Source: Chara braunii (taxonomy: Eukaryota; Streptophyta; Charophyceae; Charales; Characeae). Taken from it: DNA of 49,651 bases. The position numbers and the translations under genes were made by a program. Positions 9,520 to 19,617 of this stretch are shown piece after piece. How positions within the stretch are numbered: position 1 is the first letter of the stretch; every line of letters starts with the position of its first letter. The notes beneath the pieces are model-generated. The model saw nothing but the letters and a program-made list of their open reading frames with translations, had not been told where the DNA came from and made no database searches. Location: contig BFEA01000290.1 in assembly GCA_003427395.1 (NCBI GenBank), positions 96,166 to 145,816 on the forward strand. Direction: 5' to 3'.

Positions 9520-10706
9520 CCATCGGTGGCAGTCAGAGGTACGAAAGGATGTGTTTTTCCAATTTCAATCGGAAAAGCGAAATAGACATAGACATCAAGC
9601 AACGCAAACGACCACACAAAGCCGGCAGATGACAAAAAAACGTAAATTTCGGGAACATTACACCTATTTGCTAAAAATAGCACAGGACACGCCAAGCTCC
9701 TCGCACACACAACAACTACCGTAATAAGGATTGCTTCTTATACCAATAGAATTTCACTTAATACGCACATTAACATACGCCAAGCGAACTTGGACCCTCA
9801 TCAATATACGCCAAAAACACTGTAACAGAAGGATCATGGTTGCGACGGTTAATCAAAAACCAACAAGCGAAATGCATTCTACAGGGGACATATCAAGCAA
9901 TCAAAGGAGTCGTCACGCACAGGCTTCAAATAGCAACAGTTAGGATAAAGATATCGATCAGAAGCATGGAAAATAGTTAACGTAATAGAGAAAGCATGAA
10001 GAAGAAGGGGACATACAAACGTCGGTCGAGAGACAGAAAGAAAGAGAGTGACATCAAGGGAAAGAAACAAGAAGAGCGAAATGAGAGAAGAGAAATACAG
10101 AACGAAAACGAGAGCACGTAGTTCCCAACCGCCGATGAATTGATCAACCAGATTATCAAACACTAATCCCGTACATTCAGGTAAATTCGGGCTTTAATCA
10201 CGCCCGGTTATTAAACGAGTTGAATAAGAATGAACACACATGTTAATGACCTGTTCACAGAGAACACCCCGATTCTCCTATATACTTCACAGCAAATTCA
10301 CCTGTAGCCATATATGTGGAGTGTGCGATCCTCACGCGCCGGCCCGTTTGACATAGTCTGCACTAAACAAAAAGCCCAACTACGGCTACGGCACGAGATC
10401 ACCTGCACTTGGCTCCATGTAACAAGTGACCACGCACTGCGAATTTTCGAACCCTATGACGAGAAATAGCCTGCGTGCTAACGCCGCGTTGAAGAGCGCA
10501 AGCCTTTACGTGCAGCCCATGAAGAACTAAGCGACACTTGAAAGACAGACGGTGTCAAATTAGGTGAGAGAGGAACCGAAACTTCAGAAAGTTAAAGACG
10601 TGGCGGCTGATTCGGACGCACTCCATCTCGACGAATTCAACCAAACCGACGAGGAGCGAGATGCCCCTGGAATCGTCCCATCGACCATCACCATAAAAAG
10701 AGGCGT
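9520..10706. other. intergenic, downstream of FAS1 gene 1
   Basis: AT-rich sequence without a recognisable gene or repeat. The part next to 10707 would hold the 3' untranslated region of the minus-strand FAS1 gene; no clear polyadenylation signal was chosen. Confidence 0.4.
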
Positions 10707-11456
10707 TTAGAACAGCTGCAACAACTTACGGGAACCAACGGAGGCGGCAGCAGGCTTGGAAGCAGCAGCAGACGGAGAAGCAGGGGCCGGAGGGGAGCCA
10801 GATTTCGGTGTAGTGCTAGGTTTGGGTACAGAGGGAGAGCTGGGTGCAGCGGACGATGCAGGTGCAGGCAGGCAAGCCGCCACGATCTGATCTGACAGGT
10901 TATCGTCGATAACGATGCCTTCGGNAAGTGGGATGAGCGTNACGTTCNNGTCCANNANTCNGAATTCGGTGGCAACGGCCTGGCTGACTCCAGACACGGA
11001 CTTCAGCGTAACGCTATTATTGGCTCCGCCTGCGACGACGATGGGCTGGCCCAGAACAGTCCAGATCTTGCCGTCCTGCGCCTGCTTGAGGAGATCCATC
11101 CCATTCTGAACGGGAGTCTTCAGGGTGGTGACCTGCATGTAACGCAGGAGCNGAANGACGATCCCCTTAGCGGGTGCGCTCGCCTGAAGACATGCCAGAA
11201 TGTCAGCGTGGAACTCTTCCGCGAAGCCCGCGTCCGTCGGAGCGAAAAGGACGAAGGAAGTGCCATTCACAGCCGTGCGACCTTCCACCGAGGGCAGCTC
11301 TTCGGACGCTAACAACGCATTGTAGAAGATGGAAAACCGCCCGTCTTGCTTAAGAACGTTCACGAGATTGCTGGCCTCCACCGCGTACGAGGCACTCAAC
11401 AAGGCGAGAACGCCAAAGAGAAGGGCTAAGCGCCCGAGGCTAGAGGGAGAAGCCAT
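10707..11456 (-). CDS. secreted fasciclin (FAS1) domain protein 1
   Basis: An uninterrupted 249-residue frame starting at the ATG at 11456. Residues 1-28 form a signal peptide (MASPSSLGRLALLFGVLALL...). A single FAS1 domain spans about 30-195. It has an H1-like block, FVLFAPTDAGFAEEF, a central LLRYMQVTTLKT block and an H2-like block, EGIVIDDNLS. Residues about 196-240 are rich in Pro, Ala and Ser, as in fasciclin-like arabinogalactan proteins, so the product probably sits in the wall or extracellular matrix and acts in adhesion. The C-terminus (SRKLLQLF) is not a hydrophobic GPI signal. Ten ambiguous bases give about nine undefined residues. It lies next to mobile DNA and has a near-identical core paralogue at 45105-46004 in the opposite orientation. 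The single-exon call is by reading frame only. Confidence 0.85.
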   Translation of the reverse strand: MASPSSLGRLALLFGVLALLSASYAVEASNLVNVLKQDGRFSIFYNALLASEELPSVEGRTAVNGTSFVLFAPTDAGFAEEFHADILACLQASAPAKGIVXXLLRYMQVTTLKTPVQNGMDLLKQAQDGKIWTVLGQPIVVAGGANNSVTLKSVSGVSQAVATEFXXXDXNXTLIPLXEGIVIDDNLSDQIVAACLPAPASSAAPSSPSVPKPSTTPKSGSPPAPASPSAAASKPAAASVGSRKLLQLF

Positions 11457-12283
11457 CTCTTATAATACTCTTATCACTTCCCCAGTCAGACAAACAACTC
11501 GGCAACTCAGCAGCGATGGCGAAGAAGACGACTTGAGGAAGGAGGAGAAGTACGACGAAGGAGAGGAAAAAGACAAAGGAGGTGACTGAATTAGGCGGCC
11601 TCTGGGGCCTAGGGTCGACTCAATGACTCGCAAGTTGAACGACGATGGAAGACGGCACGTCACAACACGATAACCCAATCACCCTGTGAAGAGTGCACCT
11701 ATCACAAGTCGCGGAAGGCGAAGCTCTGTAATGCCCGCTTCGCCGCTAATGGCTGGTTCGGTGCTTTCTTTGACTTCCTCTACGCTTCCGAATGCCTGAT
11801 ATAGCGTTTTTCGAAGTCCGGCATCAGCGGCTGCACACCGGCTGCACACCGGCTGCACACGGTCGAGCGACAAAGGGCCTACTTGCGCCGCTCGCCAGCG
11901 CCAACGTCTTCAATGCATCCCTACAGAACGTCTGTCCAGGTGCATTCAAAATGTTGGCTGATGGCTAGCGGCGCAACTACAGGTAGGCCTCGAGCCAGGA
12001 GCACACGGCGGCACGCGGCTTCGGCGCTCCCCCGTCCGGCCAGCGTCAGCCATTTTCCCTCAAGCGGGCCGCCGTGCTCGCACACGGCGGCACGCGGCTT
12101 CGGCGCTCCCCCGTCCCCCGCCAGCGTCAGCAATTTTCCCGCCCGCGGGCCGCCGTGCTGGCACCAGCGTCAGCCGTGTTCGCGCCCCACCAGCGTCAGC
12201 CACGTTCCCGCGTTCCCGCACCCAGCCCGCCTTCGGCCTGGGCGTGAAACCTCTGCGACTCCAATCGGCCTGGGCTACGTAGG
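11457..12283. other. upstream flank of FAS1 gene 1 and GC-rich repeats
   Basis: Contains a 12-bp tandem (CCGGCTGCACA) repeated three times near 11828-11860. A GC-rich pair of units follows with a 79-bp period (CACGGCGGCACGCGGCTTCG at 12004 and 12083); each is bounded by CACGGCGG and CCGCCGTG so that it can fold. GCCAGCGTCAGC blocks recur four times. No gene is supported; the promoter of the minus-strand FAS1 gene should lie just above 11456. Confidence 0.5.
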
Positions 12284-12405
12284 TGCCTCGCTCCACCACC
12301 CGCCATATGCATAAAAGACAAACGTTACGGCGGTGTACGTTTCCATGTTCTAGCACCAAATCCATTGATTTCGATTTTGAACATTCGGTGAGTGGTGGAG
12401 CACGG
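12284..12405 (+). mobile_element. MITE family B, copy B2
   Basis: The left arm GCCTCGCTCCACCACC pairs with GAGTGGTGGAGC on the right. The core matches the family: AAAAGACAAA, then GGCGGTGTACG, then TTTCCATGTTCTAGC. The right terminus is altered (GAGCACGG instead of GAGCGAGG). Non-coding. Confidence 0.7.
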
Positions 12406-12557
12406 ATTACGAGAATCTGGCCGTTGATCTTCGCTATCTACGGTTAATATCGCTTAATTCGTGTAAGTGGGACCGCGTTCTTGTTGCAGCGGACTGCCGC
12501 GATGCGACTGACGCGCGCCTGCGGTAGGGACCACCGATCCGTGTCAGTCGATGGCCC

Positions 12558-12677
12558 CTACCTTCTTCCCCCAAGACAACGTACGGTCATCCGAGCTGTA
12601 TTTAGCTGTATTTGAAGTATCTTTCAGTCTACATACAGCTATAACGACGGTACGTTGTATTCGGGGAAAGAGGGTAA
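12558..12677. mobile_element. MITE family A, copy A3
   Basis: The left arm reads CTACCTTCTTCCCCCAAG then ACAACGTACGGTCAT. The right arm is near-complementary and contains GGTACGTTGTATTC. Length about 120 bp. A 17-base part of the left arm recurs at the LINE breakpoint near 16183-16199. Confidence 0.75.
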
Positions 12678-12902
12678 GCGCGCCCAAGTGGCATCGTTGT
12701 AGCCCTCCCTACAAAGATAAGGCCCGTATGGGACCTACCCCCAGACCGCTCACAGACTACGTGGGGAGATGTAATGTACCCTCCATTAGAACGCGGAAAG
12801 TTGCACCCGCCATAGCGGTGAGGCCCAGAGAACCAATGTGAATTGTGAAATGTGAAATGAAAAGGCCAAACAAAAAGGGACGCTGGACCCCGATTCCACG
12901 AA

Positions 12903-13009
12903 CCTAAGGGTCAGATCCCACTACCCTGGATTAGTCATTTTTCACTCTCGATTACGAAGATCGACGGTCAGAAATGAACAATAGGGGCTAGTGGGATCTG
13001 GCCCTAAGG
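12903..13009. mobile_element. MITE family C (107 bp)
   Basis: Arms CCTAAGGGTCAGATCCCACTA-type at 12903-12923 and the complement at 12989-13009, with about two mismatches. It is the only copy in the window. Its right end overlaps the left end of family B copy B3 by about two bases, so one probably inserted at the edge of the other. Confidence 0.7.
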
Positions 13010-13131
13010 CCCCCGCTCCACTACTCTCGACATAATACACGAAGGACAAAAATCATGGCGGTGTATCTTTCCATGTTCTAGCGGACAATTCGCTCTCAGT
13101 TTGCACATTTCGAGAGTGGTGGAGCGAGGCC
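13008..13131 (+). mobile_element. MITE family B, copy B3
   Basis: The left arm CCGCTCCACTACTCTCGA pairs with CGAGAGTGGTGGAGCG on the right. The core reads GGACAAAAATCATGGCGG, then TGTATCTTTCCATGTTCTAG, almost identical to copy B1. About 124 bp, non-coding. Confidence 0.8.
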
Positions 13132-13283
13132 GAGCATTTTGCGGACTTTTGTGGGCTTTCCTCGCCCTTTGGAAATGTCAAAAGGCCAGAGTGCCTATGG
13201 TTCTACAAAAAAAGAAGGGAAAAAAAAAGTGTGGCGGCAGACTTTTTCTACTCTCCAGCTGAAGGTACACCCGCTTATTCACA

Positions 13284-13415
13284 CTAAGGGCATACTCACA
13301 CTGGACTTTCCGAAATGCATCTGGCAGTAATTGCGACAAGATCTGGATTAATTTTGGCGGCGATCAGGTCCAGAGCTTAGTATAAAAAGTCCTGCTGATG
13401 TGAGTATGCTCTGAG
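13284..13415. mobile_element. MITE family D, copy D2
   Basis: Terminal CTAAGGGCATACTCACACTG and a right end whose complement is CTCAGAGCATACTCACATCA. About 132 bp, related to D1 at 7785-7911. Confidence 0.75.
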
Positions 13416-13815
13416 TGGGGCTGTGATCGACAGTCGAAACTGCCGGGAAAGCGTTTGTCCGGGTGATGTATCTCAAAGCAATAACGGGCCGCATGCAGTC
13501 TCGGAGGCACTTACGGTAGTGCGGGTACAGTCTTTGTCAGGAGCAGCATCACTGACACGATGCTGGCTCTAGGGCGTCCCGCCACGTGGCCATCAATGCG
13601 GCCACAATCGCTCAAGGAAAGACGGCGTGTGAGCGGACTCCTCTAGCGCAGGTGAGGGCGCTCATCTGTTCGGTGTCTGAAAATCTTTGTCGTCGCCGAA
13701 ACGACCACCAAGCCGAGTATCCAAGCGGAGGGCTGTAAGCGAGCGGCAAATCCTGTCACTGAGAGAACATGCGGGGGCTGCTCCCGACCTGGAGGTGGGG
13801 AAAATAGGCTCGGAG
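13416..13815. other. intergenic, no gene seen
   Basis: No recognisable gene. Near 13766 it carries GAACATGCGGGGGCTGC, related to GAACATGCGGGAGCTGC near 43824, a dispersed repeat also present on the minus strand near 39250. Confidence 0.4.
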
Positions 13816-13825
13816 GTACTGGTGG

Positions 13826-14787
13826 TTTAAACCACCAGTACTTGGCCCAGCTATTGAAGCCGAGCCTGAATATCCCCTGCGCGCCAATTTTTGCCGAGCC
13901 TGCGGGGAGTGGGAAAAAATAGGGGACATCTGCTGCGCCCCTTCCTTTAGACCTGCTGCCAGCAGATGGAACGTAAACAGGCCGTCGTTTTCTTGTTTCC
14001 ACTCACGCATTCAACGCTCCTGTGAAGGATCTTCTTCCAAGAAAAAAAAGCCAAAAAAAAAAAAAAAGAGAGAGAAAAGTGAACGACGTGCAGCAGTGAA
14101 GCCCGATACACTGCCTCTGGGACCGGAGGCAATGAATGCTCCCCGTCTCTCACGGGGAGCAAGTGCAGAAACAGCCAACTATCTTATTATCAAAAAAAAA
14201 AAAAAAAACGAAAAGGGGGAAACCGGAAACAGGCATCTGAACGTGATTGGCCTGAGATTCATACAACGCCGCGCAGCAGTGAAGCCAGATACATGCGTCG
14301 AAGTTGCAACGTCACACTGCCTCTGGGACCTGAGGCATTGAATGCTCCCCATCTCTCACGGGGAGCAAGTGCAGAAACAGCCAACCATCTTTACCAAAAA
14401 AAAAAAAAAAAAAGAGAAGGGGGAAACGGGAAACCAGCATCTGAACGTGATTGCCCTAAGGTTCATATAACTCCGTGCAGAAGTGAAGCCAGATACATTC
14501 TTTCCGCCCCCCCCAAAAAAAAATGAAAAGAAAGGAAATCAACCATCTATCTTTATTTTTTCCTCGTTCGTTTTCTTTTTTGTTTTTTTGCCTCCTTGCT
14601 ACCACTGTCCGCGCGTTTCCACATAGCACACCACCAGGACATCGTGCAGTCCTTTTGCCCCGTTTCCATGGGGCCACCAGCTCCCTCCCCCATCGCCATG
14701 CCAAGCCTTTGCCGAGGCACGGGAAACGCGTAGCGTTAACACTAAGGGCCCGCGGCCGATGTATGGGCCAAGTACTGGTGGTTTAAA
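13826..14787. mobile_element. 962-bp TIR element of family E
   Basis: Perfect 24-bp terminal inverted repeats lie at 13826-13849 and 14764-14787. They begin TTTAAACCACCAGTACTTGG when read inward from each end. No transposase frame is visible, so the element is non-autonomous. The interior carries tandem units at about 14090, 14273 and 14477, with a hairpin (GCTCCCC...GGGGAGC) and A-runs. To the left, the TIR is joined head-to-head to another TIR end, giving a perfect 26-bp palindrome at 13816-13841. A 115-bp relative lies at 44099-44213. Confidence 0.75.
14090..14500. repeat. tandem repeat inside the TIR element
   Basis: Two full units and part of a third begin with GCAG(C/A)AGTGAAGCC at 14090, 14273 and 14477. 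Each full unit holds CTGCCTCTGGGACC, a GCTCCCC/GGGGAGC hairpin, AAGTGCAGAAACAGCCAAC, an A-run and CATCTGAACGTGATTG. The second unit carries about 20 extra bases. Confidence 0.8.
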
Positions 14788-16183
14788 CTCATGGGCCCAG
14801 TGCCCAAGGCTTATATTTCCAATCAATTTTGAGGCCGGGGTCCTCACAGTCTACCCGGAACGGCTGGGAGCATTACCCAGTTTCGCTTACAGGGTGGGAG
14901 CACACCCTGCGAGGCAACATGCCTCAGGACTTCCATTCGACCTTGAAACTCGGATCCAGAGCGCTTAGACCTGCACGGTTGCCTAAGCCTGACTGACCGC
15001 CCCTAACCCGGGGCGGTGGAGCCATGCTCCAAGGGCTCTTGATGACGCTCTCACCTACCCCGCTTGCCCACAATCTACTGCCCTCCTACTGCGGAGATTA
15101 ACCGAGCGCCCAGGTATGTCAATCATCACTCAATAACCACTCATCCAAAACCAATTTGCCCTCCTGGCACTTCATCAGTGGCCCTTTTAAGAACCAGGTA
15201 CCTGTGAACCATAATAGGCCTGCCGCCTTTTGTTTTGGAGCGGAAACCTTCCTTCTCCAGTCGCATTTTATGCTTCGGCGGATGTAGAGCTTAACCATGG
15301 ACTTGATTGATTTGTCAGACAGAAATCGACCCTCAAACACATTCTTATTTCTGACCTCCCAAATAACCAGAAATAAGCAAGCCCTGAGGGCCTGGGCTAC
15401 GTAGCCCCATCCCTTGTCCAAGGCTAAGTTGTCCGGGACTCCCCCGAACAGGATCCACTGATCGTCCCAAATGAATACTGGGCCGCTGATGCGGTCTCAG
15501 TGTGGTTTCCACCATTCCCAGATCCTCCGGGATAGTGGACAGGACAACCACAGGTGCACTGTGGACTCGAACGGCCAGCGGCATCTTGCACATTGTATCT
15601 GAATTTCCATTCCCCTTCCGGCCAGCCAAACTGCCGAGGGGGTTGTTAGTAGTGATAACAACCAGAGGAGGACCGTGGCTCTGATCAGAGGCATCATCTT
15701 CAACTGTGACCAGCATCTTGTAATTGCTCTACTGATTACTGCGTCCCTCGAGGAATCGACTTGCGACCATCTGCTTATGGCCACTGACAGTGGCGTTCTG
15801 GCTGGAAGCTGGATATCATATCCTCCTCCTGTTGTGAAGTCCGTAAGCCAAGCTTCCTTTGGAAACTTCCTGGACCCGTGCCAAGACCACATCCTGAGGT
15901 CCAAACGTAGGTTGCAGCTGGCTGTCCCATTCAACCAGAGTTTGCATGTCCATTCGCCCTCCTCACTGCAGGTTTTCCGAATTCTCACTTGTTTCAAACT
16001 GCCCAGTGGCCCATATGCAGTGGAGGGGAGACTTTCGTCATCGCACATTAACGTATCCGAGGCATGTTGCCTAACCCATCATTGAAACAGTCTGGTTCCA
16101 TCCGCTTCTGTGGAGAGGAATTTCCAAAATGTATCCGTATGATCGTCCTGATCCAGAGTAGACTGTGTGACAAACCATGTCCC
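14788..16183 (-). pseudogene. LINE ORF2 3' part (zf-RVT region) and 3' UTR
   Basis: Minus-strand frames at about 16183-15497 and 15421-15119 encode the C-terminal part of a LINE ORF2. Visible blocks are TWFVTQSTLDQDD, then CARCRWPFESTVHLWLSCPL with RRIWEWW (the Cys/His pattern of zf-RVT regions in plant L1-type elements), then LFLVIWEVRNKNVFEGR. Stops and shifts break the frame. The 3' UTR near 14880-14820 has GGTAGACTGTGAGGACC, also found in the LINE at 23328. The 5' break at about 16183 faces 1.7 kb of unrelated DNA and then more LINE (17925-21893), so both pieces may be one element whose reverse transcriptase core was lost. Confidence 0.75.
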
Positions 16184-16482
16184 AAGACAACGTACGGCCA
16201 ACATTGGAAAATTTTCATCAAGTTTTTAACTTGCTTACAAGTTGGAACCAACATTGGAATTACGTGAAATGATGTGGCCAATCGTTTAGGAGGAACGGGT
16301 CCATGTTTCCAACTGTTTACCAACATGCGGCCTACATGTTTTCAACATGTGTTTAACGTTGGTCCAACATGTTTCCAACATGTGTGTTCTTTACAGAATC
16401 AGTGAATCAGAAGGTTCATTACGGAATCAGTGAATCAGAAGGTTCATTACACAAGGTCACGGTCATTGCATGCTAGAGAGAG

Positions 16483-16539
<57 letters not shown>

Positions 16540-17293
16540 CGGGGAGATGAAGACCCTGAACCATGACACTTGAACAGTTACTTTACAACATATGGTCTGT
16601 TATTTATGATATACAATTGTACAATCCCGTGTAATGCTCATCTTTGTTTGATTGGTCATAGAGCGACTATGTTATGAAAAAAACACCATCCGTGGTTGCC
16701 GTCAATGCTTGGTTGGCTAGTGCGTGCTACTCTCTCTCTCATGCCACCATGTTGCTTAATTTTTGTCACGTAGCAGTGAACCGTGCTTGTAGCAGGGCAG
16801 CTCAACATTTAACTGAGGCTCCCTCACGCGTTCATCCATAGAATGAAGCACGGCAATCCTACGGACTCGAAAAGGAAGTTTAGCTACTGCGTGCCACTCT
16901 CTCTCGCAGACGGCCATGTTGGTAAATTTGTGGCCCGCAGTAGTGAACCGAGTTTGTAGCAGGGCATCTCAGCATTTAATTGATGCTCCCACACTCGTTC
17001 GTCCATAGAATGAACTCCAACAATCCTACAGACTCGAAAAGAAAGGTTGGCTACTTCGTGCCACTCTCTCTCGCGGACTGCCATGCTGGTGAATTGTGTC
17101 ACGCAGTAGTGAACCGTGCTTGTAGCAAGGCAGCTCAACATTTAATCGATGCTCCCTCACATCTCCATCAGCAAAATGAAAATATCGCAATCCAGCGCCA
17201 ATAAAAAACAAAGGTTGGCCACTGCGTCTCACTTTCTCTCTCGCACTGCCATAACAGGGAATTTGTCTCACGCAGTAGTGAACCCTGCATTCC

Positions 17294-17383
<90 letters not shown>

Positions 17384-17925
17384 CTTCAGCCATTGTGGTC
17401 GTTGCATATCAGGAGTACTGTAAGACTCAACGATTGACATTCGTGAAACAGCATAGCGCATCGTGCAGCAGGAGAAAAAGACGGGAAGAAAACGCGAAAA
17501 CCGACGACATGAGTCAAAAATTTCGATTTTTTCCCCCAACACAGAACGTAACGTTCTACGAAAGGTGAACAAATTTTCAACACGTTTCAACAGTTTTCAA
17601 CACGTTTCAATTAGTTTTCAACACGTTTCAACACGTTCTCAACACGTTTCAACAAGTTCTCCACAAGTCTTCAACAAGTTTTCAACAAGTTGTCAACAAA
17701 TGGTCAACAGATGGACCAACATCTTTTCAACAAATGAACCAACAAATGGACACACCAGTTTCTGTTTTTCCAATGTTTGGTCAGCGTTGGTTTCCTTCAC
17801 TTCTGATGGAACACATGACCCCCCCCCCACCAAACAGTTTATAAAACACTTCCAACGGTTGAAATATAGTGTCCACATGTGATCATCCAGTCAGAAAATT
17901 TGCCATAATTTTTTTGTTGCCCTGC
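16184..17925. repeat. satellite-like block interrupting the LINE
   Basis: About 1.74 kb without coding. Both ends are rich in degenerate CAACATGTTT or CAACACGTTT motifs (about 16250-16385 and 17574-17745). The middle has a 31-bp direct repeat (ATCAGTGAATCAGAAGGTTC near 16398 and 16429), a (GA)n tract at 16475-16536, a 167-bp tandem array and a (CT)n tract at 17296-17378. It replaces roughly 1 kb of reverse transcriptase coding. No clear terminal inverted repeat was found. Confidence 0.7.
16700..17296. repeat. 167-bp tandem array, about 3.6 units
   Basis: The landmark TGCGTG(C/T)(C/T)AC occurs at 16721 and 16888 and, diverged, at 17055 and 17223, giving periods of 167, 167 and 168. Each unit carries a short CT run, GCAGTAGTGAACC, GCAGCTCAACATTTAA and TCCATAGAATGAA or variants. 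Confidence 0.85.
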
Positions 17926-19617
17926 CTACTAGTTCGGGCAGATATCTTCCTAGTCTATTTGCCAGTAGCTTTGCAAGCGGCTTATATGATATATTCAGCA
18001 AGGAGATAGGCCTCCAATTCCTAATTTTGGCCTTATCACCTTTTTTGTACATGATGAAGATGATGCCATGTGTCATACAATTCGACAACTCCCCACCTGT
18101 GAGCGCTTCATTGTAGATTTTTACTAGGTGCGGAAACAACGTTTTACCATGTAGCAGGTAGAATTCCACCGACAGTCCATCCCTACCGGGGGATTTTCCT
18201 TTTGCCATGTTGTTTGTTGTTGCTTCCAATTCGTCTATCGATACCGGTTGGTCTAGGTTCAACCTTGCGGCTGGACCCAGTCTGACTGTGAGGTTGTTCC
18301 AGTGATCTGAGTTTTCAGCGAGGTTGTTCTCAGGGGATTCTCCGGTCCTGCGTGATGTTAGGATATCCTTGAAGTGTAACATTGCATACTCACACATGAC
18401 GTCCGATGTTGAGGTTGATCTTGCTTCCGGGATGAATGGGTGGTTTAGGGTCTTCATCGAGTGTGCTACTCTTTTGGGGAGTAGTTTTTGGAAAACCTCT
18501 TTTGTCATCCTATCATAGACTGAGATGCCCTTTACTGTCAGTCTTTCAGCCCATTCCTCAGATTTAATTTGCTGAATGTCGTCCCACTTGGAGAGCTACC
18601 TCATCCTTTCCGCAACCCACACTGATGTTGAGGCTGGATGAGCTTGCATCCTCTCTTCTACCCACTGCAAATCCTTAATAATATTTGCCTCCTCTTTATT
18701 ACGGTTTGCAGCCATAATGCGTGAAAAGACATTTAGGTGGTTGGACACAATAGCTGTACCAGCATCCCACTAGTTTCCTGCTGTCTGGAAGTGGTGTTGG
18801 GCCCTTGGCCATGCCTCGAAAAATTTCTCTACCCAGACCGACAGGCCTCGGTCCTTGAGATTTTGAATGTTCAGCCTAAAAAAAACACTACCCTTATCTG
18901 ATTGATCCAACAGCTGAAACGTCATCTTCACTGGGTAGTGGTTCGACATTAGATGGCGTACTACTTCGATATTGGTTACTGCATCCCACCAAGCCGGACT
19001 CAGAAGCCCATAGTCTAGTCTCCTCAAATACCCCGCAGAATTTCCCTCCGAAGCTGCAAATCCCGAGGTGTGACCCGGATCTGACGGGTGTATGAATCGA
19101 AAGGCATCACAGAGCTCTAACTCCATCATGTAATCTGTGAGTGCCTGCAGGTCCAGTGGACCTGTAGAGGCAATGTGGGTGTCATCTAGGGAGGTGTTCC
19201 AGTCTCCTGTTATCAGCAGATAAAGGAAATCAAGTCCTATACAAACCTGGTACGCTCCGCTCTGTCCACGGGGGCGTATACAGTCATCACTGTCCACTCG
19301 GCTCCAAAGGCTGAGAATTTAATCCAGACCCACCTACCCCACAGGTCAGTAGCGAAGTCCAAGATTTGAATTGGAAAATCTCTGTGGGGTAGGATGCCAA
19401 CTCCCCCCCTGGTCCCTACCGCAGGTGACCATAGTTGGGGGCCGTCCCACCAGGTACCCAATTCACTGACCTTCCTTTCGTCAAGTTTGGTTTCTTGAAT
19501 GCAAATTACATGGATTTTCTTCTTGTGCATCCAGGATTTTAGTCTAGTCCGTTTTCCTTTCTTGGATGTATCCCCCAGACCTCTGAGATACCAAGAAACG
19601 ACATGCAGTTTATCCAT
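17926..19617 (-). pseudogene. LINE ORF2 5' part: endonuclease and RT start
   Basis: The ATG is at 19617 and overlaps the end of ORF1 by 8 nt (ATGGATAA). The EEP endonuclease has CIQETKL with the catalytic Glu, GDWNTS, RRLDYGLL and SNHYPV. The first catalytic block reads SWYLRGL where family members have WNVRGL, so the conserved Asn is Tyr. A frameshift near 19237-19290 and further stops break it. The RT part has NMAKGKSPGRDGLSVEFY, IIFIMYKKGDKAKIRNWRPI and SLLNISYKPLAKLLANRL, then ends at LPELV where a satellite-like block starts. The palm motif with the YADD-type catalytic pair is absent. The element is dead. Confidence 0.8.

Noticed and set aside
17149-17590. Frames of 139-140 codons on both strands over the CT tract
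   Set aside because: Repeat-derived; no conserved domain.
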